Positions 8,156-16,524 of a stretch of 64,000 nt of DNA are shown here, in pieces. Positions within the stretch are counted from its first letter, which is position 1. Each line of letters opens with the position of its first letter. Origin of the DNA: Pseudomonadales bacterium. Lineage in GTDB: Bacteria > Pseudomonadota > Gammaproteobacteria > Pseudomonadales > Azotimanducaceae. The stretch spans positions 62,001-126,000 of the forward strand of contig JACKNX010000009.1 of the NCBI GenBank assembly GCA_024234635.1. The letters run 5' to 3'. The notes under the pieces are model-generated. The model searched no databases and was not told the origin of the DNA. It saw nothing but the letters and a program-made list of their open reading frames with translations. Both the position numbers and the translations under genes were made by a program.

Positions 8156-8626
8156 TCAGTCCCAGGAATCCGTTTCCCCATCCGCGGCCTCCCGCTCGCG
8201 GGCTTCGCGTTCTTCCTCCTCACGCTCCCGTGCTTCCCGTTCTTCCCGTTCGCGTTCGAGCCGTTCCTCGCGCTCCCGCATTTCCTGCTCGCGCTGCTCG
8301 CGTTCGTGCTGTTCCTGTTCGCGGCGCTCCTGCGCCGCCTGCGCCGCTGCCGCCTCGGCTTCCACCGCCTGCGCATGCTGGTCCGCGGCTTCTTCTGTCT
8401 CCCGCGCCTCGTCGTGCGCCGCGTTGGCGGCCATCACCGTGCCGGACTCGACAGGTACGGCCGGCGATGCCGGTGTCGCCTGCGTCGTGACGTCGCGCAT
8501 GGCGCCCGACACCTCCCGGGACAACGCCTCATCCGGCACGGATTCGGCTTCGATCACGGGACCGTCCCTGGAAGGCGCTATCGCAATCTCGAAGGCATCA
8601 CCTGACTCGTCGGGGGTTGTCGCCAT
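8156..8626 (-). CDS. Charged coiled-coil protein with Glu/Arg-rich repeats
   Basis: 156 residues from the ATG at 8626; a GTG at 8635 that overlaps the preceding stop codon is an alternative. The N-terminal half is Ala/Thr/Val/Glu-rich. The C-terminal half (about residues 85-145) is almost entirely Glu, Arg and Gln in short repeats such as EREQREQEMRERE, predicting a single long charged helix or coiled coil. The repetitive DNA makes frame slippage easy, yet the frame is intact. No enzymatic domain. Probably a scaffold; specific function unknown. Confidence 0.65.
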   Translation of the reverse strand: MATTPDESGDAFEIAIAPSRDGPVIEAESVPDEALSREVSGAMRDVTTQATPASPAVPVESGTVMAANAAHDEARETEEAADQHAQAVEAEAAAAQAAQERREQEQHEREQREQEMREREERLEREREEREAREREEEEREAREREAADGETDSWD

Positions 8627-8627
8627 A

Positions 8628-10088
8628 TCAATCACTCAACTGATCCGGGGAGGGTTCAGGTTTCTTTGCCCGCTTGCGGGGTTTCACACTCAGAACTTCG
8701 CCGCAGGCGGCATTCGGACAACGCACGTTCACCGGCGCGTCACCCGCGAGCGCGGCCTTGTCCACATACATGGGCTCCTTGCACGCGACACAGGTAATGC
8801 GCACCCGATCGGGACGACTTACCGCTGGAGAGGGATCAGGCCCGGGGGCACTGGCCTTCGGCTTCACCCGAAGGACTTTGCGGCAGTCCGCATTCGGGCA
8901 ACGCACGTTGACCGGCTTGTCGGTGTCCAGCAGCGATTTCGGCACGATCATCGAACCGCCACACGCCGCGCAGGTGAGCCGCTGTTTGTCCGCAGGCAGC
9001 TCAGCCGGCTTCTTCTCAGCCTTCTCCTGCGACGCCGGCGTCGGGGCGTAATACTCGATGTAACGGCGCCATTCGCGGAACGCGTCGCTGTCCACGAATT
9101 CCGCCAGCGTGCGCAGCCTTGGCGCCAGGTACGGCGTGGTCGCCATCGTCCATTCCGACATGCGCAGGTACGGATCGTCCGCCGCCGCTTCCTGTTCGAG
9201 CCACGCCTCCTGGTTCAACTTGCCGTAGATGGGGAACGACTTCATTGCCCATTGCGTGAGTACCTGGCGGGCCTGGTCCAGCCGACCGGTAACCAGCACG
9301 GCGGCCCGATCCGCGGTGATCTCGGCGTGGCGCGACCAGCGCATGAGCGGCGCTTCCACCGCGCTCTCCAGCAGCTTCGCGGGGTTGAGGAACTGCAGCA
9401 CACCTTCGCCGAGGATGGTGGACTGGCTGCTGGTCTGCCCCATGAGAAACTGCATGGCGGTTTTCCAGTACACGTGACCCGCGCGCACATGACCCATCTC
9501 GCGGGCGATGAGAAACAGCAGATCGTCCGGTTTCAGGTTGATGAGCACGCTGCCAATGCTGATGAAACTGCCGCCGTAACCGCCCAGGGAGTACACGTCC
9601 CACATACGCTCACCGGAGACATACACTTCGGGCATGTGCGGCAGACCCATCAGGCGTGCCGCCCTGAGCGCCAGATCGAACAGCTCGGGCAACTGGCGAT
9701 CGCTCAGGCGCACCCCATTGGTAGCGGCTTCGAACACCGGCCGGCCGTAGCGCTGCGCGATGCCGTGCGCCGCGGACGCAAGCGGGCCCGTACTGTTGAG
9801 CACGCGCATCGCCTGCGCATCCATCTGCCACATGAAGGCGTCTTCCGGCAGGTGATAGTCCGCATGCAGCGGCCGCAGCCAGCGGCACTGCGGGCAGTAG
9901 AGCTGTGCTTCCGGGAGTTGCGCACCCTCACCGCCGCAGGTCGGGCAGCCGAAGGGATTCGCCGGCGCCATGGGCATCACGGCAGGGAGTTCGCCGACTT
10001 TCAGACCACATTCCATGCAGAACTCGCCGTCATCCGGGAGCGCGGTGCCGCAATCGATGCAGAAGCGTGTGGTGGATGTGTCGCTCAC
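8628..10088 (-). CDS. M48-like metallopeptidase homologue with zinc ribbons; HEXXH replaced by REXXH
   Basis: 486 residues. N-terminal zinc-ribbon cysteines occur at 10/13/24/27 and 48/51/65/68. The middle (about 120-350) aligns by eye with M48/HtpX-like peptidases: IAREMGHVRAGH at about 194-205 and EITADRAA at 256-263, which is the ExxxD third-ligand motif. The first zinc histidine of HEXXH is Arg196, while Glu197, His200 and Glu256 remain, so catalysis is doubtful. Two C-terminal ribbons of the pattern CxxC...CPNxxC follow (about 372-400 and 425-460). No membrane segment is obvious. It lies 9 bases after the SHOCT protein gene. I infer a pseudo-peptidase or binding role. Confidence 0.82.
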   Translation of the reverse strand: MSDTSTTRFCIDCGTALPDDGEFCMECGLKVGELPAVMPMAPANPFGCPTCGGEGAQLPEAQLYCPQCRWLRPLHADYHLPEDAFMWQMDAQAMRVLNSTGPLASAAHGIAQRYGRPVFEAATNGVRLSDRQLPELFDLALRAARLMGLPHMPEVYVSGERMWDVYSLGGYGGSFISIGSVLINLKPDDLLFLIAREMGHVRAGHVYWKTAMQFLMGQTSSQSTILGEGVLQFLNPAKLLESAVEAPLMRWSRHAEITADRAAVLVTGRLDQARQVLTQWAMKSFPIYGKLNQEAWLEQEAAADDPYLRMSEWTMATTPYLAPRLRTLAEFVDSDAFREWRRYIEYYAPTPASQEKAEKKPAELPADKQRLTCAACGGSMIVPKSLLDTDKPVNVRCPNADCRKVLRVKPKASAPGPDPSPAVSRPDRVRITCVACKEPMYVDKAALAGDAPVNVRCPNAACGEVLSVKPRKRAKKPEPSPDQLSD

Positions 10089-10097
10089 GCCAGCGCC

Positions 10098-10928
10098 TCA
10101 GATGCGGGCCAGCAGTTCGGCCTTCTTGGCCTCGAACTCTTCCACCGTGATGGCGCCGATATCCTTCAGCTCCGCGAGTTTGCGAATGCGGGCGATGGTC
10201 TCGTCCTGGGACACGGCCACAGCGGACGGCGTCGCCGGCATGGCGGCCGGTGGCGCGGCTTGCGCCTGTGGGGCGGGCGTGGGCATCGCCGGTGAGTACG
10301 TCCCTGCCGACCCACCGGCCGGCACCGACCGCAATGCCGTGAACAGGTTTTCGGCGACAAGCTTCGGCGCCCGCGAAGCGATCATCCACACATTCAGCGC
10401 AGCTCCGCCGATAAACAGCAGGAACCACAGCATCATCATGTAGGGATTGAGCATGATGACCAGCACCAGCACTACGGCCGAAATGATCCAGATGGAAGCC
10501 GTGGACGACCAGTCGACACGGGAACTGATCGATACCATCGTCTGCGCCGCGCTGACCGGCGACACCGCTATGTCGCTCTCCACCCGCACGGGCGCACTCA
10601 TGGTGGACAGGAACTCCTTGTAGATCAGGATCGCGTTCATCTGATGCGGAGGCATCTGATTGCGGATCTCGCCGCCCTTCTGCGCTTCGACATGACGGGC
10701 AACAGCGGCGTACAGCGCCTGCGCATCAACGCCGTCGAACTGTCGGCTCTCCGATTTGCCGCCGAAACCGTTGGCGTACGGACCACGGGGCGGCATTGGC
10801 GGCGGCAGGGGATTGGGTGGCGGCGGATTGGGCGCCGCCACCAGTGACGCTCTGCAACCGGCACAGAACTTCGCCTGCACCGGATTGGCCCTGCCGCAGC
10901 TGGAACATGCCCTGGATTCTTCGCTCAT
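10098..10928 (-). CDS. Zinc-ribbon, membrane-anchored protein with C-terminal SHOCT domain
   Basis: 276 residues from the ATG at 10928, with a purine-rich site upstream. An N-terminal zinc ribbon (CSSCGRANPVQAKFCAGC) is followed by a proline-rich linker, a soluble region, and two membrane segments at about 145-190 (IWIISAVVLVLVIML and MMLWFLLFIGGAALNVWMI). A Pro/Ala-rich linker and a C-terminal SHOCT motif (IRKLAELKDIGAITVEEFEAKK, split here across the last 35 residues) finish it. SHOCT is a short oligomerisation module. It is the first gene of the minus-strand cluster. Zinc ribbons shared with the M48-like protein suggest they work together. Confidence 0.78.
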   Translation of the reverse strand: MSEESRACSSCGRANPVQAKFCAGCRASLVAAPNPPPPNPLPPPMPPRGPYANGFGGKSESRQFDGVDAQALYAAVARHVEAQKGGEIRNQMPPHQMNAILIYKEFLSTMSAPVRVESDIAVSPVSAAQTMVSISSRVDWSSTASIWIISAVVLVLVIMLNPYMMMLWFLLFIGGAALNVWMIASRAPKLVAENLFTALRSVPAGGSAGTYSPAMPTPAPQAQAAPPAAMPATPSAVAVSQDETIARIRKLAELKDIGAITVEEFEAKKAELLARI

Positions 10929-11237
10929 TGCCGCCACCCCTGTCGATTTGCCGTATTCCCAACCTGATCCTTCACCGGGCAGCTCCGGGGGAACTGCCCG
11001 TTACTGACACAGGCGCAAATACCGTCCAAACCGGTTCAGGCGCGACGAATCGGGGTTGCGACTGTCAGCTCGACGACAACGCACGTTAAAAAAGTCCCGG
11101 CCGGTGAACCGTTTTTCCCCCGGATTTCCGCCTGTACCGGTGCAGCTCGAGCATCCCGGCCGCCCCTCATGGGCCACCGCGAACGCGCTGCACGCAGCGG
11201 CATTGCCGCGGACGACAACCGAAAAGGCAGGTGGGCA
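10929..11237. other. Divergent intergenic region
   Basis: This 309-base region separates the minus-strand cluster from the plus-strand repeat-protein gene and must hold promoters for both. I see no convincing sigma-70 boxes, RNA gene or repeat in it. A purine-rich site (AGGCAGGTGGG) lies just before the ATG at 11238. Confidence 0.4.
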
Positions 11238-11897
11238 ATGAACTTCGATCTGGACCGCAAGACCGTCGCCATCGTGGTTGTACTGATCGTGCTGGTGGCA
11301 GCGGTCATCTCGGAATATCAGGACAACGGCGGCAACTGGTCCGGGAATCAGAACCCGTCCGGCTACCCCGGTAACAATCCGTATGTCACGCCGGGCAGCG
11401 GCCCGTACGCGAATCCGGCGTACAACAATCCGACCTACCCGCCGGGCTATGGCCCACAGACGCCCGGCTACGGGCCAAATGGCCCGGGATACGGCCCGAG
11501 CGGCCCGGGGTACGGGCCGAACAGTCCCGGCTATGGGCCGAATTCTCCCGGTTACGGCCCTGGCCAACCCGGCTACGGGCCAAACGGTCCGGGCTACGGC
11601 CCGCCGGGTGCGCCAGGCTATGGACCGAACACACCAGCATATGGACCGGACGGTCCCGGAAACGGCCCCAATGCACCCGGCTATGGCCCGACGGGCTATC
11701 CCGCACCGAACTACGGCCCCGGCAACGCGCAGTCTCCTGGGTATGGCCCGCAGGATGGTGGCTACCCGCCGTCCGGCTACGGCCCCCAGGGACCTGGTCA
11801 AAGTGCTCCAACTTCTACGGACGTGTGGATCGACGATCGCGCCACGCGCGCTCCCGGCGCCGCCGGAGAAGCCGACGCGGAATCGGACGCCCCGTAA
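11238..11897 (+). CDS. Membrane-anchored protein with GYGPN-type tandem repeats
   Basis: 219 residues from the ATG at 11238, preceded by AGGTGGG; an in-frame ATG at 11169 lacks a site. One membrane segment near the N-terminus (about 9-24, VAIVVVLIVLVAAVI) is followed by a Gly/Tyr/Pro/Asn-rich region with about fifteen GYGPxxPGYGP repeats, then an Asp/Glu-containing tail. Topology is probably N-in with the repeats in the periplasm. Its TAA overlaps the ATG of the papain-like peptidase gene (TAATG), so the two are translationally coupled. The repeat region could be a substrate, linker or polymerising part. Confidence 0.75.
   Translation: MNFDLDRKTVAIVVVLIVLVAAVISEYQDNGGNWSGNQNPSGYPGNNPYVTPGSGPYANPAYNNPTYPPGYGPQTPGYGPNGPGYGPSGPGYGPNSPGYGPNSPGYGPGQPGYGPNGPGYGPPGAPGYGPNTPAYGPDGPGNGPNAPGYGPTGYPAPNYGPGNAQSPGYGPQDGGYPPSGYGPQGPGQSAPTSTDVWIDDRATRAPGAAGEADAESDAP
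11444..11790 (+). repeat. Tandem degenerate repeat encoding GYGPN/PGYGP units
   Basis: Within the anchored-protein gene, 18-base units (roughly GGCTACGGGCCAAAYGGY) recur about fifteen times with synonymous drift. Units vary in third positions and in the residues between PG and GP, which suggests selection on the amino-acid pattern and not recent slippage alone. Confidence 0.8.
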
Positions 11898-12457
11898 TGG
11901 CGCGGGCGTGCCTCGGTGCATGGCTCGTTGTCCTGGTCGCCGCGGCGCGTGCCGACGTGCCGCCGCCGGTGGATCTGCCGATTCAGAATCTGCGGCAGGA
12001 AACGCAGGTGTGGTGCTGGGCCGCGGTGGCCCAGCAGATCATCATGGCAACCCGCGGACCGCAGGCCACGCCACCCCAGTGCGCACTGGTCGCGCGCGCC
12101 TACAGCCAGCGCCCGGAAACCTGCTGCGGCATGCCGTGGAACTGCACGGTGACCGGCAACCTGCAGCAGATCCAGGGCCTGATCGCGGAGTTCGGCGGCC
12201 GCTATTCGCAGATTGCCGCACCCACGGACCCGATGACCCTCTACAGCACGTTGTCCGCAGGCCGCGCAATTATTCTGGCGGTGAAGTCGTCACCGTTTGC
12301 GGGCCATGTGATCGTGTTGCGGGGCATGGCCTGGGTACCCACCTGGAATGGGGTACAGCCCGTGCTCTACATCAATGACCCGATGGCGTACTACACGCAG
12401 CCGGTGCCTTTCGAGGCAATCGCGCGCATGTGGGACGCGGCCATTGTCGTCCAGTGA
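11897..12457 (+). CDS. Secreted papain-like (C39/C70-type) cysteine peptidase
   Basis: 186 residues. A signal peptide (MARACLGAWLVVLVAAARA) is followed by the mature start DVPPP. The catalytic elements are readable: Gln and Cys in ETQVWCWAAVAQQ (Cys40), His137 in FAGHVIVLRG and Asn160-Asp161 in YINDPM, the usual Cys-His-Asn/Asp order. Three extra cysteines (CC at 76-77 and C83) could form a disulphide. At 186 residues it is a minimal single-domain peptidase, exported to the periplasm or beyond. Its ATG overlaps the stop of the repeat-protein gene, so that protein is an obvious partner or substrate (inference). Confidence 0.82.
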   Translation: MARACLGAWLVVLVAAARADVPPPVDLPIQNLRQETQVWCWAAVAQQIIMATRGPQATPPQCALVARAYSQRPETCCGMPWNCTVTGNLQQIQGLIAEFGGRYSQIAAPTDPMTLYSTLSAGRAIILAVKSSPFAGHVIVLRGMAWVPTWNGVQPVLYINDPMAYYTQPVPFEAIARMWDAAIVVQ

Positions 12458-12464
12458 CGACTTG

Positions 12465-13031
12465 TCAGTCGTTGTCTGGCAACTCCACGTCATCGTGGGT
12501 CTTGAGCCAGGCCATCACCACCTTCCACTTGCGCTTCACGGTGGAAACGGACAGCTCCATGGCCAGCGCGGTTTCCTCGATGGTCATGCCCGCGAACGCC
12601 CGCGCTTCGAACAGACGTACGTACTCCGGATCGATGGCCTCCAGCTCGTTGAGCATCTCGTCAAGTTCCAGCAGATCCTGCACTGGCACGTATTCACCAG
12701 CCAGGTCGCCGGTGAAGCGCGTCTGCAGCGCCTGGTCGCGCTTGCGGGCCCGCAGCCGCCGGCTTTCGTCCACCAGAATCTCGCGCATGATGCGCCCGGC
12801 CAGACCAAAAAAATGCGCCCGGCCGTTGAGATCCATGCGGTTGATGTTCACCAGGCGCATATACGCTTCATTGACGAGCGCGGTGGGTTGCAGGTCAGCC
12901 ACGCCGCCTTCACGCCAGAGTTGCTGCGCGGCGTGCCTGCGCAGCTCGTCGTACAGCGCCGCGACCACTTCGCCGCGTTCGGCCTGTGACTCATTGGACC
13001 AGTTGGCGAGAATCCGCGTGACATCCGTCAT
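12465..13031 (-). CDS. ECF-type sigma factor (kinase-associated, TIGR02999/ECF43-like)
   Basis: 188 residues from the ATG at 13031; a longer in-frame extension is not protein-like. Region 2 (DLQPTALVNEAYMRLV...AGRIMREILVDESRR) and region 4 (AFAGMTIEETALAMELSVS, then TVKRKWK) are clear. It is closely similar to the sigma factor at 60028-60573, which sits beside a Ser/Thr kinase. In that class activity is thought to be switched by phosphorylation and not by a classical anti-sigma factor. Here no intact kinase is adjacent; only a short kinase-N-terminal remnant is divergently placed at 13115. It is convergent with the papain-like peptidase gene, 7 bases apart. Confidence 0.88.
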   Translation of the reverse strand: MTDVTRILANWSNESQAERGEVVAALYDELRRHAAQQLWREGGVADLQPTALVNEAYMRLVNINRMDLNGRAHFFGLAGRIMREILVDESRRLRARKRDQALQTRFTGDLAGEYVPVQDLLELDEMLNELEAIDPEYVRLFEARAFAGMTIEETALAMELSVSTVKRKWKVVMAWLKTHDDVELPDND

Positions 13032-13114
13032 GACATCGCCCACGTCTGCCTTCACCCCTTCGAATCGAGTGTGGCACGCCGCGTTCCGGCGTGACAACTC
13101 AGCGGATTTTCTCC

Positions 13115-13339
13115 ATGCCGGGTGATCCGCACACCAACCGACGCCTGTTGGCGCTGATTGAGCAGACATTGATGCAGCCCGCTGAGGAGCAGGAAGCCTG
13201 GTTGACGGCAAATTGCCCGCCCGCTCTCCTCGCAACGGCGCAACGTTTGCTGGCGGCCGCCGTCGACGCGCCCGACACGCGTCCCGTTGCGGTAACGCTG
13301 GTGGCCTCCTACCTGGAGCGTCGCGCCCGCCGGGGGTGA
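13115..13339 (+). pseudogene. Orphan N-terminal segment of a Ser/Thr kinase (remnant or small protein)
   Basis: 74 codons from the ATG at 13115. The translation resembles the N-terminal extension of the kinase at 61347: LLALIEQTLMQPAEEQEAWL here against ALELFFRALEEPAADRKAWI there, then a matching LLAAAVDAPD / LHAADTEATD stretch. The kinase domain itself is missing; the frame stops and the opposite-strand clostripain gene begins 104 bases later. It lies divergent from the ECF gene, where a partner kinase would be expected. Probably a deletion remnant, though a maintained short protein is possible. Confidence 0.5.
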
Positions 13340-13443
13340 AGCGCCGCCAGCCCGGCGCGCGGAAGCAGTGCGCCCCGGGTGCTTGCCGGTATCAGTGTCC
13401 GACGTCGGCGTTCACGAACAATGCGGGCTGGTGTGCTGAGCGC

Positions 13444-16170
13444 TCACCGTCGACGCACGAGCTGCGAGGTGGGTGTGCGCAACTGATCACCCCGCAGATC
13501 GAACGGAAACGGCGCCATGGGCGGCGGATACACGGGCACACAGCCCTGATAGGCACAGTTCTGTCCACCCTCGATTCGCAGTTGCAGCTGGTTCCCCTGC
13601 ACCGCGTAACGCCCCCACAACTCCATGCGCTGACTGTTGTTGAACGCGGTTTCCACCTGACGGAATTCGCCTGCGGCGGAAAATTCGACCTGCAGGTAGC
13701 TGACGGCTGTCTGTCCTTCCCAGTAACCCACCAGGGGATTGCGGGGTGCCTGCGGTGTGACGGGTGGCTGGTTGCCACCGTCAGGCGCGGGCACGCCACC
13801 ATCGAGCCGCGCGGTACGCGTGACTTCGATGATGTTGCCCACTGCATGGCCTGCGCCGCCGATCAGCGTCTTGATCCACAGGGTGTCGGGGCGAGCGGGA
13901 TCGGCCAGCAGCAGGAAGGTGTCGCGCCCCATGATGCGCTTGCCATCCTGGGAGACGGTGAGCAGGTGCAGCGACGGCAACAGCCGGTTGTCGAGACGGG
14001 CCAGGAACTGGAAGTCACGGATTTCGGGCGCCAGCAGATCCTTGTTGATCAGCAGCCGCGCCAGATTGCTGCCCGGCTCGGTTTCTGCCTCGATACCAAA
14101 CGCCGGCTGTCCCGAATCATCCGCCCACACGCCCGCCAGCGCCGCCATGGTCAATTTGCGCGCGCCCTCCAGGCCCGCCCGAATGTCGGCGCGCGGCGGC
14201 ACCACCCGAACAGTGGCACTGTTGCTGCCGGTATCGCCGGTGAGGGTTTCGGCAATCGCCCACGACCGGTAATCCCCTTCGGGCACTTCATCGAGAATGA
14301 GTTCCAGTCCCTGCTTCCAGGGCATGCGGGCGCCCTTCATCAACTGCGGCTCGCCAGTGTCCGGGATGAAGTCGTACAGCAGGGTCAGCATGTCGTCCGC
14401 CGCCGGCTCCACCTCGCGGGGAACCAGGCGACCGCCGCTCTGCTCGACAAGCAGCACCACGCTTTCGGCGCGCCAGGACACCAGGTCAAACAGCACAACC
14501 GCCTGGTGGGTGCCCTCCTTGGCGCTTTCCAGCAGCACCTGAATGCCGGCGGTTCTGCCCTGCCCCGTCTGCAGCGCCCGCGAGTCCAGCGTCGCAAACC
14601 CCGCGACCTCGCCGTTCGTCACGGCATAGGTCATGGGCGCCACCTCCATCTCCATGCGCGCGACGTCGCCTTTGAAGTCCGGCATCAGCAGATCCGCCGC
14701 GCTCCCCTTGGCCGCCAGTTTCTGGGCCAGGAAACGGCTGTCCGAGAGATAACCGTTGCTGTAGATCAGGTGGCCCTTCTGCTCCGGTACGTAACGCCCC
14801 ACGAGCCCGGATACCCACAGCAGGTTGGCGCCCTCCACTTCGATCTTCAGCGTGGAGTTGTCGAGCATCGAGCCTTCCTGCACCGGCGTGGTGGTGCCGG
14901 CCTTCACGTACGCCATGCGCCGGACCGTGGGCGCACGCTTGTTGGCCGTCTGCTGTTCGTGCAGACGCGCCAGCCAGCGCGGCCAGTTGCTCGCGCCGGC
15001 GAAACGGGTTTTGAGATAGTCCGCGTTGAAAGCGCTGGCAAGCGGTGGCGCGTAGACAGACAGGCCGTGGCTGTTGTGATGCCGCTGCGAGACATGGCTG
15101 TCCATGACGGCCGCGTCCATCGCCCGGACCAGCGCCTGGTATTCCTGCTCGGCCGGAAAGCGCTGGCCCATGGCGTTGCGCATGCGCTTGAGAATGTCCA
15201 TGAGGTCGGAGCTGGCGAGCGCCGCCGTGCCCCGTTTCAGTGCTTCGGCCTTGCCGCTGACTTCGAAGCTGTCGGCCCAGAACAGCGATCGGGAGATTAC
15301 GGGCCAATCCGTCGACAGCACGCCGTCCAGCCGCACGAGCAGCGCGTTGAGCGCCCCGTTCACATCGCCAAGCGCGCGCAGATCGATGGCCGACTGGGTG
15401 GCAACCAGTTCATTGACCGAGTCGGTGTACTCCGCATACCGGCGCACCACCGACTGCGCCAGTCGCCGCGGACCGCGGGCGCTCTGGCCGAATTCCGGCA
15501 ACAGTACGGCATATGGCCAGCCGTAGGAGGGCTCCACCGCCTGGGACGCCACCATGAAGTCCGCCACGTCGGCAATCTCCCAGGCCATTTCGAGCTGCGC
15601 CATGAGACACATGTCGAAACCGATGAGGTCGAGCCGACGGCCCGCTGGCAACGCCGCGCGCAGGGCCGCGCCCACCTCGGTGATGGACAGGTTGTCATGC
15701 TCGCCGGCGCCAGCGGGGTCCAGATCGTCGGCCATGCCCTGCCAGCCGCCGCCGTGATCCCACAGCACCAGGCCGGTGTGCTTGGCCGGAAAGTTCGTGG
15801 TGACAAAACGCACGAAGTCGGTCAGGGAGGCCGGGGCGCCCGTATTGATCTCACCCAGGCGCACCAGTTCCTGCAGCGCCAGCGTCCCCTGGTCCTGATT
15901 CGGCCGCATGCGCAGCACACGCGCGTCCGTCCAGTCGCCGACACCGTCGGCATAGCCCTTCGCCCGGTCCATGAGCACGATGACTTCCATGCCGGTTGCC
16001 GGCATGCCGGCTTCGATCTCGTCGAGATCGATCAGCGCCGCCTGCTCGAGATCGTTGTCCGCGGCCATGTAGATCATCAGCGTCCAGTCCAGCGGCGCCT
16101 GCTCGGCACGCACCGGCACCGCCAGCATCGCGCAAGCCAGGAAGAGCGCCCCAAGCAGCTCGCTACGCAT
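13444..16170 (-). CDS. Secreted clostripain-family (C11) cysteine peptidase
   Basis: 908 residues with a signal peptide (about 1-22, cleaved after VRA). The C11 fold starts with WTLMIYMAADNDLE; the catalytic His139 lies in LVLWDHGGGW and Cys188 in GFDMCLMAQLEMA, the family signatures. The remaining roughly 600 residues are beta-rich and lack a recognised domain. C11 peptidases cleave after Arg or Lys and usually self-activate. It follows the Q-rich anchored protein gene by 24 bases on the same strand. A very long frame on the opposite strand (about 1,100 codons) is a composition artefact of this GC-rich gene. Confidence 0.88.
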   Translation of the reverse strand: MRSELLGALFLACAMLAVPVRAEQAPLDWTLMIYMAADNDLEQAALIDLDEIEAGMPATGMEVIVLMDRAKGYADGVGDWTDARVLRMRPNQDQGTLALQELVRLGEINTGAPASLTDFVRFVTTNFPAKHTGLVLWDHGGGWQGMADDLDPAGAGEHDNLSITEVGAALRAALPAGRRLDLIGFDMCLMAQLEMAWEIADVADFMVASQAVEPSYGWPYAVLLPEFGQSARGPRRLAQSVVRRYAEYTDSVNELVATQSAIDLRALGDVNGALNALLVRLDGVLSTDWPVISRSLFWADSFEVSGKAEALKRGTAALASSDLMDILKRMRNAMGQRFPAEQEYQALVRAMDAAVMDSHVSQRHHNSHGLSVYAPPLASAFNADYLKTRFAGASNWPRWLARLHEQQTANKRAPTVRRMAYVKAGTTTPVQEGSMLDNSTLKIEVEGANLLWVSGLVGRYVPEQKGHLIYSNGYLSDSRFLAQKLAAKGSAADLLMPDFKGDVARMEMEVAPMTYAVTNGEVAGFATLDSRALQTGQGRTAGIQVLLESAKEGTHQAVVLFDLVSWRAESVVLLVEQSGGRLVPREVEPAADDMLTLLYDFIPDTGEPQLMKGARMPWKQGLELILDEVPEGDYRSWAIAETLTGDTGSNSATVRVVPPRADIRAGLEGARKLTMAALAGVWADDSGQPAFGIEAETEPGSNLARLLINKDLLAPEIRDFQFLARLDNRLLPSLHLLTVSQDGKRIMGRDTFLLLADPARPDTLWIKTLIGGAGHAVGNIIEVTRTARLDGGVPAPDGGNQPPVTPQAPRNPLVGYWEGQTAVSYLQVEFSAAGEFRQVETAFNNSQRMELWGRYAVQGNQLQLRIEGGQNCAYQGCVPVYPPPMAPFPFDLRGDQLRTPTSQLVRRR

Positions 16171-16194
16171 ACCTTTCCCCGTTCGCCGCCGCGC

Positions 16195-16524
16195 CTACCA
16201 GTTCCAGTCGTCCTGCTGTTGCGGCTGCTGCCATGGCTGCTGATAGCCCTGCGGCATGCCATTCGGGTAATAGGGGTTCTGCATGCCATTCGGTCCGTAC
16301 GGCGACTGCGGGCCATAAGGCATCTGAGGACCGAACTGCTGCTGAAACATCTGGTTGGTCTGCTGCATCGACTGCAGCATCTGCTGGTTCTGCTGTTCGA
16401 TCATCTGCTGCTGTTGCTGCAGCTGATCCGCCATCATCGATTCCGGTGTCGGCGCCAGCAGTCTCAGAATGAACAACAGGCCGGCCAGGACCAGCACCAC
16501 GATCATCGGTACGCTGAGTTTCAT
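16195..16524 (-). CDS. Membrane-anchored Gln/Pro/Tyr-rich small protein
   Basis: 109 residues. One N-terminal membrane segment (about 6-24, PMIVVLVLAGLLFILRLLA) is followed by a Gln-rich helix (QLQQQQQMIEQQNQQML) and a Tyr/Gly/Pro/Asn tail with repeats such as PYGPQSPYGPNGM, ending in DDWNW. It is first in a two-gene unit with the clostripain gene. The architecture (short cytoplasmic tip, one span, low-complexity exterior) recurs in the proteins at 11238 and 60623. Function unknown; I infer an anchor or substrate for the adjacent peptidase. Confidence 0.75.
   Translation of the reverse strand: MKLSVPMIVVLVLAGLLFILRLLAPTPESMMADQLQQQQQMIEQQNQQMLQSMQQTNQMFQQQFGPQMPYGPQSPYGPNGMQNPYYPNGMPQGYQQPWQQPQQQDDWNW

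Noticed and set aside
8148..10295. 715-codon plus-strand frame
   Set aside because: It mirrors the Glu/Arg-repeat and M48-like genes on the minus strand; its Ser/Arg and His-rich translation matches no family.
11444..11790. Possible CRISPR array from regular spacing
   Set aside because: Units are 18-base coding repeats without spacers, in frame in a protein gene; no cas genes nearby.
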